A model generated the notes under the pieces. The model was not told the origin of the DNA. It searched no databases and saw only the letters and a program-made list of their open reading frames with translations. Made by a program: the position numbers and the translations under genes. A DNA stretch of 64,000 nucleotides, taken from Heterohyrax brucei (lineage: Eukaryota; Chordata; Mammalia; Hyracoidea; Procaviidae). Every line of letters begins with the position of its first letter. Positions within the stretch are counted from its first letter, which is position 1. Shown here in pieces: positions 56,706 through 64,000 of this stretch. The stretch lies in assembly GCA_028571685.1 (NCBI GenBank), contig CM053140.1, forward strand, positions 221,297,323 to 221,361,322. The letters run 5' to 3'.

Positions 56706-58036
56706 TAAATTGGGAATAAGTCATAGCCTATTCCAAGAGATGTGATACAACTGAATGCAGAAATTATTGAACAATATCACTAACATCACATACAACTAAG
56801 ATTTTACTAAAGATCATTCAAAAGTGGCTCCAGCAGTATGTTGACAGAGAACTGCCAGAAATTCAGGCTGGACTCAGAAGAGGACATGAAACAAGGCATA
56901 TCATTGCTGATGTTAGACAGATCTTGGCTGAAAGGAGAGGATACCAGAACGATGTTTGCTTGTGTTTTATTGACTCAGGGAAGGCATTTAATTATGTAGT
57001 CGTGATGACTTTTGGATAGCATTGGGGAGAATGGGAATTCCAGAGCACTTGATTGGGCTCATGGGGAATATGGACCTGTATCCAGAGACAGTCATTTGAA
57101 CAGAACAAAGGTATACTGTGTCATTTAAAGTCAGAAAAAGTGTGCATCTGTTTTGTACCCTTAGTCATACCTATTCAATCTGAATGTTGAAGAAATAATC
57201 CAAGAAGCTGGACTGTGTGAAGAACATGATATCAGGACTGGAGGGAGGCTCATTAACAATCTGTATTATGCAAATGATACTATCTTGCTTGCTGAAAGTG
57301 AGGAGGACTTGAAACACTGATGAAGATCAAAGATCACAGCCTTCAGTATAGATTACATCTCCATGTCCAGGAAACAAAAATCTTCATAACTGGACCAATA
57401 AGCAATATCATGATAAATGGAGCAAAGATTGAGGTTACCAAGAATTTCACTTTATTTGGATCCACAATCAATTCCTTTGGGAGCAGCAGTCAAGAAATCA
57501 AAAGACATGTAGCACTGGACAAGTAACATGCAAAAGACATCTTTAAAGTGTTGGAAAACAAAGATGTCACTTTGAAGGCTAAGGTGCACCTAACCCAAAC
57601 CATGGAATTTTCCCCTGCATCATATGTATGCAAAAGGTGGACAATAAACAAAGAAGATAGAAGAAGAACCGATGCCTTTGAATTGCAGTGTTGGAAGGAA
57701 TATCGAATAAACTGTGGACTGTCAAAAGAATGAACAGATCTGTCTTGAAAGAAGTACAATCAGAGTTCTCTTAGAAGAAAGAATGATGAGACTATGTCTT
57801 ACATATTTTGGACATGTTGTCAGGAGCAATGAGTCTCTGAAGAAGGACATTGTGCTTGGTAAAGTAGAGGGTCAGAGAAAAACAGGAAGACTCTCAAGGA
57901 GGCTGCCACAATAGGCTCAAACACAAAAATAACTGTGGACATAGCAAGAGATTGGGTAATGTTTCATTCTATTGTACATAGGGTCACTGTGATCAGAATT
58001 GACTCAATGGCACCTAGCAACAACAGCAACAACAGC
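56706..58036 (+). mobile_element. RTE (BovB-like) LINE, 5'-truncated, copy 1
   Basis: Starts in the reverse-transcriptase fingers and runs to a proper 3' end: 'cagaattgactcaatggcac' followed by CAA-rich repeats (cctagcaacaacagcaacaac). It is a typical 5'-truncated RTE insertion. Confidence 0.92.
56780..57960 (+). pseudogene. RTE ORF (reverse transcriptase and C-terminal region), copy 1
   Basis: RTE LINEs encode an APE endonuclease and reverse transcriptase in one ORF; only the latter half is here. VCLCFIDSGKAFNYV is motif A (56960-57000; both YAKAFD positions changed). The catalytic YADD box reads YAND at 57267-57278. The C-terminal part is readable at 57320-57526, 57548-57733 (ASYVCKRWTINKEDRRRTDA) and 57714-57914 (LCLTYFGHVVRSN). 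Frames change between these pieces, so no protein is expected. Confidence 0.87.
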
Positions 58037-58486
58037 TGCTAAAATGCCAGTTACTTCAATATCCTATTGTTGACTGAGGCTATTCTTCATTTACAACTTC
58101 CTCTATTTCTGCCTACTTATTCTTCCTCTTACTATGACTCTTGTTATTTCCTGTCTTGGACATCAGTTTAATTCTTACTCTGTGATTCAGTTCATAGACT
58201 TTTCTCCCATCTCATGATTTTTTTTACCTCTACCTACTCCAGCTTGCCTCTGATTGCCTAATGAACATTTGCGTTCTCTAATTTATACTTAGGACTCTGT
58301 CTCAGGAACTTTCTCCCATGGGTAGCCTCAGCAGTAGAAACTTCTGCGGCTACAGCACCAGAAGTTCAGTTCTGCATACCTTAGGCAGGAACATACTTTG
58401 TGATAGCTGGTCTTTACTTATTCTTAAGCGACAGTGGAAGCCTTATCTCATGGGACAGCAGATTATATTTTTATACAGTTGTCAGA
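58037..58486. other. Unclassified spacer between two RTE copies
   Basis: About 450 bp; no repeat recognised. A frame at 58318-58629 begins here and runs into the RTE 5' region; no homology supports it. Confidence 0.45.
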
Positions 58487-58859
58487 AGCTACCACCCCTC
58501 TGTCTGTCATGCTGTGGTGGCTTACATGTTGCTATGATGCTGAAAGCTATGCCATCAGTTTTTAAAATGCTGTCAGGATCACCAGTTGTCAACAGGTTTC
58601 AAAGGAGTATTCAGACTGAGGCAGAGTAGGAAGAAAGGCATAGTAATCTACTACCAAAAAATTAGCAAATGAAGATATTATGGATCATAACAGATTATTG
58701 TCTGAAATCTTCCCAAAAGATGAGCTCCTCAAGTTGAAACGCATCAAAATAGAACTGTGGATGTGCTACTTCCTCAAAGTACCATTGACTTTAATGATGT
58801 GAGCAGGGACCTTCATCTGCCGAGGAGGCATGGCTGTAAATGTGAAGAAACAGATGTAA

Positions 58860-59590
58860 ACATTCATGAATCACTGGAACGTGAAATGTGTGAAATATAA
58901 ATCTAGGAAGATTTGAAGTCCTTAAAAATGAAATGGAATGTGTAAAGACCAACATCCTAGGCTTTGGTGAGCTGAAATGGACTGTTGTTAGCCATTTTGA
59001 TCTACTTTGGCCCACTTTGCTGAGATTGAAAATTGAAGGAGAATAGTATCACATCCACTGTCAAAAAGAACATTTCAAAATCTATCCTGAAGTGCAGTGC
59101 TGTCAGTGATAAGTTAATATCTATATGCCTACAATGAAGACCAGTTAATATGAGTGTTATTCAAATTTATACACCAGTCACTAATGTCAAAGATGAAGAA
59201 ACTGAAGAGTTTTACAAATTTCTGTGGTCTGAAATAGATCAACTATGCAATCAAGATGCATTTATAGTAACTGGTGATTGGAATGTGAAAGTTGGAGTTA
59301 GAGAAGAAGAGTTGGAAAATATGGCCTTGGAGATAGAAACAATGCAGCAAATCACATGATAGATTTTTTCTTTTCAAGAACAACTCATTGCAAATACATT
59401 TTTTCAGGAACACAAACGGTTACTTTGCATATAGACCCTGCCAGATGGAACACTCAGGAATCAAAGTGAGTATATCTGTGGAAAGAAATGATGGAGAAGC
59501 TCAGTATCATCTGTCAGGACAAGACCAGATCCTGACTGTGGCACAGACCATCAATTGCGATGATGAAAGCTCAAGTTGAAGCTGAAGAAA
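58860..59590 (+). pseudogene. RTE endonuclease domain, copy 2
   Basis: The APE-type endonuclease nicks target DNA. Recognisable are SGELKWTVVSHFD-like wording near 58960, the frame 59150-59359 (IQIYTPVTNVKDEETEEFYK, then VTGDWNVKVG, the GDxN motif) and the TFF..HKR block near 59395. Stops and a frame change split it. Confidence 0.82.
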
Positions 59591-59632
59591 ATCAAAATTA
59601 GTCCATGAGAGCCACAGAAAGAGTTCGACTAT

Positions 59633-59803
59633 CAAAAAACAAGCAAAAAAGTAAGCAAGTAGACAAACTTGTTCCCGTAGAGTTGACTCTAATTCATAGT
59701 GATGGAGTGGAACTGTCCCCAAAAGTTTCCAAGAAGCAGCTGGTAGATTCAAACTGCTGGCATTTTTGGTTAGCATCTGAACACTTAGCCACTGAACCAC
59801 CTT
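59633..59803 (-). mobile_element. AfroSINE
   Basis: Minus strand in RTE copy 2: 'cccgtagagttgactctaattc', 'gtggaactgtccccaaaag', 'gcagctggtagattcaaac', 'cacttagccactgaaccacc'. RTE sequence continues on both sides. Confidence 0.9.
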
Positions 59804-59828
59804 GAGTGTGTCTCACCTGAATTTAGAG

Positions 59829-60480
59829 GCTTCAATGTGATGAACTGCTTTTGCCCATCCAAGTGATTAGATGGAACTGTGCTGATAAAGTAACTGTGAG
59901 CCACTGAGAGAATTGGTGAGTTTTACGGACAGAGACTGAGAGAGAGAGAGAGATGTGGAGGAGAAATGAGGGCAGAAAATGGCATGGTATACTTACTGGC
60001 TCACTGAACAAGAAAACTGAGCACTTTTGGGCAGGAGGCTTGCAGGTAGAATAAAGTGCGTCTGGGCACTTATTGGCTGAATTAAAAGTGTTTTGTTACA
60101 ATTTCCCTGGAAGTGCAGAGACTGAGGGCTAGAGAAATATGCTGGTGAGCATGAGGTTGCCCTAATGGAAGAAATGTATCTTGATAATTCCTGAACCTGA
60201 ATTGTAACCTGTTCCTTCTCTAACAAACCTCATAATTGTTAATAGTGTCTGTGAGTCTGTAGACATTGTTTGTGGCCATTGCAATGAATTATTGAACTCA
60301 GAAGGGAAGTAGAGAGCATCATGGTAAGAATGGCTGGTGTCAGAACTGGTAAAGATGGCAGAAAGAGGAGGAGTTTCAGATCTCTGCCTCATAGGAATCA
60401 GCCTTGGGTTGTTGGTCTTGATTCTCCTTCTCTCTTTTGAAGTTAGAGGAGATTAGATACCAACCCATGTCATTTTTTAC
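59829..60480. mobile_element. Unidentified 652-bp insertion in RTE copy 2 (LTR-like?)
   Basis: RTE sequence reads ...gaatttagag, then this insert, then agagaccgtctc..., whereas the undisturbed RTE at 21290 reads 'gtttagagaccatctc'. The insert is therefore flanked by AGAG on both sides (59825-59828, 60481-60484). It contains a (GA)n tract, an AATAAAGTGCG polyadenylation-like signal near 60050 and a 'ctaacaaacctcataattg' stretch reminiscent of ERVL LTRs. It has no TG...CA ends at the exact junctions and no coding frame. The boundaries are secure; the identity is not. Confidence 0.7.
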
Positions 60481-62390
60481 AGAGACCGTCTCAATAACAT
60501 ATTTGACACAGTGAACACTTATGACTGAAGACCAGATGAGTTGTGGGATGACATTAAAGACATCATATCTGAAGAAAGCAAAATGTTATTAAAGTAACAG
60601 GAAAGAAAGAAAACACCAAAATCGATGTCAGAAGAGTCTCTGAAACTTGCTCTGGAATATAAAGTAGTTAAAGCAAATGGAAGAAAGGATGAATGAAAGA
60701 GCTAAACAGAGAATTTCAAAGATCGGCTTTAGAAGACAAAGTATTATAATGAAATGTGGAAGGATCTAGAGTTAGAAAACCAGAAGGAAAAAGCACACTT
60801 GGCATTCCTGGAGATGAAAGAACTGAAAAAAAAAAGTTCAAGCTTTCAGTTGAAATAGTGAAGTACTCTATCAGCAAGATGTTAAATGACTGAGAAAACA
60901 CTACAGGGGAAAATAAAGATGGAAGAAAAACAGAGTCACTGAGACAAAAAGCATTGGTTGATGTTCAACCATTTCAGGAGGTAACATATGATCAAGAACT
61001 GATGGTACTGAAAGAAGAAATCCAAGCTACACTGGAGGCATGGGAGAAAAACAAGACTACAGGAATTTGATGGAATACCAACAGAGATGTTTTAATAAAC
61101 AGATGCAGCACTAGAAGTACTCATTTGTCTGTTTCAAGAAATCTGAAAATAAACTACTTGCCAAACTTATTAGAAGACATCCATATTTTGGCCCATTCCA
61201 AAGGAAGATGACCCAACAGAATGTAAAATTATTGAACAATATCATTGATGTCACACACAAATAAAATTTTGCTAAACATAATTCAAAACTGGTTACAGCA
61301 AGACATTGACAGGGAACTGCGAGAAATTCAAGCCAGATTCAGAAAAGGATATGAAATAAAGGGTATCGTAGCTGATATCAGATGGATCATGGCTAAAAGC
61401 AGACAATATTGGACAAACATTTACCTATGTTTTATTGACTAATCAAGGCATTTCATTGTGTGGATCATAACAAATTATGAGTACCACTGTAAAGAATGAA
61501 AATTCTAGAACACTTAATTTTGCTCATGGAGAATCTGCACATAGAAGAAGCAGTCTCGCAAACAGCACAAGGGCGACATTGTATTTTGTTTTTTTTAATT
61601 ATGGTAAAGGTGTGCTTCAGGGTTGTACCCTTTTACCATACTCATTCAAGAACACGGCATCAGAAGGAGTGGAAGACTCATTAACAACCTTCCTTATGCA
61701 GAGGACACAATCTTGCTTGCTGAAAGTGAGGGAGATTTGAAGCACTTACTGACATAGGTCTAAGATCACAGCCTTCAGCATGGATTATATCTCAGTATAA
61801 AGAAAACCAATATCCTCACAACTGTGCCAATAAGCAGCATCATGATAACTGGGAAAAATCTTGACGTTTTTGAGAATTTCATTTTACTTGGATAGACAAT
61901 CATTGCTCGTGGAAACAGCAGTTGATCAATGACCTATTACATTTGGCAAATTGCTTCAAAGGACCTCTTTGAAGTGTTAAAAGGAAAAGTGTTATCTTGA
62001 GGACTAAGGGGAGCCTGACTGAAGTGATGGTATTTTCAATGACCTTATATGCGTGATAAAGCTGGGCAATGAATAAGGAAGACAGAACAAAATTGATGCC
62101 TTCAAATTATGGTGCTGGCAAAGAATATTGGCTATGGACTGCTAGAAAAAATGATCAATCTCTCTTGCAAGAAGGACAGACAAAAAACTCTTTAAAAGGA
62201 AGTATGGAGAGACTTTGTCTTATGTATTTTGGACATGTTATCAGGAAAGACCATCTCCAGAGAAGAACATTACTCAGAAGGCGAGGGAAAAAGATGAAGA
62301 CTCTCAAGAGTTTGGATCGAAGCAGTGACTTGAGCACAATGGGCTCAAACATAGCAACAATTGTGAGAATGGTGCAAAACTGGGCAGCAT
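60481..62390 (+). pseudogene. RTE linker, reverse transcriptase and C-terminal region, copy 2
   Basis: The linker (60481-61030) is in broken frames. The reverse transcriptase is seen at 61245-61442 (IVADIRWIMAKSRQYW, then IYLCFID, motif A start) and 61477-61740. The catalytic box reads YAED at 61695-61706 instead of YADD. The C-terminal region at 62069-62419 includes MERLCLMYFGHVIRKD. Multiple frameshifts and stops make it non-functional. Confidence 0.87.
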
Positions 62391-62450
62391 TTGTTTTGTT
62401 GCTAGTAGGGTTGATATGAATTGGAACTGACTTGCTAATATTTATCAACA

Positions 62451-63834
62451 ACAAAAATTTAAATTTGAACTCATAATTGTCAGCTTTCTTGATTTGGTAA
62501 CTTCCTACTTATTTTACTGTGATGGCTTTGAACAACTTTGCTAATAATAGCTGTTTACTAACACTTTCTTGGTTGTTCATTCTATTTCCAGCCCATTCAG
62601 ATAACCTACCTTTGGAGGTGAAATACTGAGTTGATTTTAAGTATAACTAGTACAGTAATCTACATAAATTAGCCTGGATCTTCAGGTGGGAGCTCATGAA
62701 TCAGCCAGATGGAAATGCAGGATAATGGAGTAAGGCAGGCAGTTTGTTACCGGTAACTTGCAGTGTACAACTACTTCCTGAGCACAAAATCCCAGGGAAG
62801 TGTTATGCTTTGGGTGTCAGGATTACAATAGGGATAACAATAAGTTATAGCAGAATCCATGGAGACTTTGATGGAAGATAAGTATAACCTGCTGGATGTT
62901 GTTCCACCGTCTAATTACTGTTTTTATTTTCCCTTTGGTCTGGGAAAAATGTACTATCTGCTGTAATTTTACACTAGGAAAGAAATGTACTTTATTGAAC
63001 TGAAGAATAAAATGAGGATTTCATTCAGGTATGATACAGAGTCACTACCATTAGATTGAAAGTAGATCTGGAGATACTGTACAGTGTTCCCCACAGTTGT
63101 AGGGGCATTCTGTCAGAGAAAGCCAGACTTTACTGAGTTATGGGTCCATAATAACCAGGCTGATTGTGGCTTTGAGAAAGCATAAGGTCCATCTTTAGAA
63201 TTCATACTGGACATTATCCAAGGGTGCTGAAAAGTGAAAAGCAGAGATGATACAATATCTTAGCGTATGTAGGTCTCTCAAGGTGTGAGATAACGATTCA
63301 ACAGGTGGAGGTCCTGATACCATCTCATACCCTTTCTGGACGGGTTTTCTCAAAAAACCCTAGTGACTTCAACAGAGCACCAAAGTGAAGGAAGATACTT
63401 TGTGCTTTAGTGTACCTAGCGGGAGACACAGCCAGACAGAAAAGTCCATTCTGTATGGGATTGTCTCCTGGGACAATAGCTAATCTGGGAAATACAGGGT
63501 GAGATCAGCTAAAACACGTGGAACCTATTAATACTGATGCAGCTCAGCACTGCCAGGTCCTAAGAGGCTTAGGTTGATCTCGCATTTTAGTTCACAGGCC
63601 TCCTGAGGGGTCTGGTTATGAACAAAGGTCATTTCATGTCTCTAAAGGTAGAGCTCCTGAATTTCGCACAGCAGAGAAATACAGTTCCAGGACTTCGTTG
63701 AGGAAAAATAAAAAAACTATTTGTTCAACAGCTGAGGAATCCTGAAAGATCTCCTGGGAAAAAAATGAGGAGGCCATTTGAGTAAATTACTATACTTTGA
63801 TGTAAGAGTGAGAGGACTAAACAAGAACAGTGAA
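62451..63834. other. Unclassified sequence
   Basis: About 1.4 kb without a recognised repeat, coding frame or RNA. With 31011-32442, one of the two longest stretches that may be single-copy sequence. Confidence 0.5.
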
Positions 63835-64000
63835 GAATACAGGCTTTGGAATCAATGTACTTAGCTTCAGATCCCCATCCTGCTCTTGCTGTTTACTAAC
63901 TGTATGATTTTGGAAAAGTTTTAAAAGTCTGAATTTTCTCATTAGAGTTTCTTCATTGGTTAAAGAGAACCAGTAAGAAGATGTGCCTCATACAGAGTGC
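63835..64000 (+). repeat. MIR (ancient tRNA-derived SINE)
   Basis: Follows the MIR consensus order: 'acaggctttggaatcaatg', 'cttgctgtttactaactgtatga', 'ttttggaaaag', 'tgaattttctcattag', then 'tgcctcatacagagt'. It continues past the window edge or ends there. Confidence 0.78.

Larger units (their letters stand above)
58487..62450 (+). mobile_element. RTE (BovB-like) LINE, nearly full length, copy 2
   Basis: The most complete RTE in the window: 5' UTR-like start ('gctgtggtggcttacatgttg', 'gaaagctatgcc'), endonuclease, linker, reverse transcriptase, C-terminal region, and a 3' end ('gaattggaactgacttgc', then ACAACAA). It is interrupted by a SINE (59633-59803) and a 652-bp insertion (59829-60480), leaving about 3.1 kb of RTE, close to the usual length. 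Several internal small deletions are visible. Confidence 0.9.

Overview
The window is mammalian nuclear DNA built almost entirely of transposable elements. No host exon, tRNA, rRNA or CRISPR array is visible. Three things point to an afrotherian, most likely an elephant: AfroSINE-type tRNA-derived SINEs whose 3' part carries the core 'gagtcagaatcgactcgac'; BovB/RTE-clade LINEs ending in a CAA-rich tail after a closely related core; and L1 elements with a long polypurine 3' UTR. This rests on recognising repeat families and was not checked by a database search.

Layout. 1-6302: L1 'A' (minus), 3' end outside the window. 6303-10092: 5' part of an older L1 'B' (minus). 10093-16085: RTE and old L1 fragments, a solo LTR with target-site duplication (12359-12883), an internally deleted mariner (13461-14011) and a 5'-truncated L1 'C' (14646-15812). 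16086-20842: an ERVL-like endogenous retrovirus, badly decayed and with a deletion joining pol to the middle of its 3' LTR. 20843-30735: an RTE copy with an inverted 5' end, split by a full-length L1 'D' (plus, 14-bp duplication), which itself holds a second L1 piece 'E' and a solo LTR. 30745-34325: ancient L1 debris, sequence I cannot classify, a SINE, a solo LTR with a perfect 5-bp duplication and an MLT1-like LTR.

34330-55592 is one very old L1 'F' (minus) broken up by later insertions: a SINE, full-length L1 'G' (plus, 34960-42833), an LTR fragment, full-length L1 'H' (minus, 44444-51642, 17-bp perfect duplication), another SINE and a second deleted mariner. G in turn carries an RTE with a 5' inversion and another solo LTR. 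55593-64000 holds unclassified sequence, a SINE, two RTE copies (one nearly full length with a SINE and a 652-bp unidentified insertion) and a MIR at the right edge.

No element is intact. L1 H is the best preserved: its endonuclease region is open with all catalytic motifs and a 576-codon reverse-transcriptase frame survives, but nonsense codons and frameshifts break both ORFs. The elements work together only in evolutionary terms: L1 and RTE machinery made the insertions and mobilised the SINEs, and the nesting gives a relative order of activity (F and RTE oldest; then G, D, mariner and LTRs; H among the latest).
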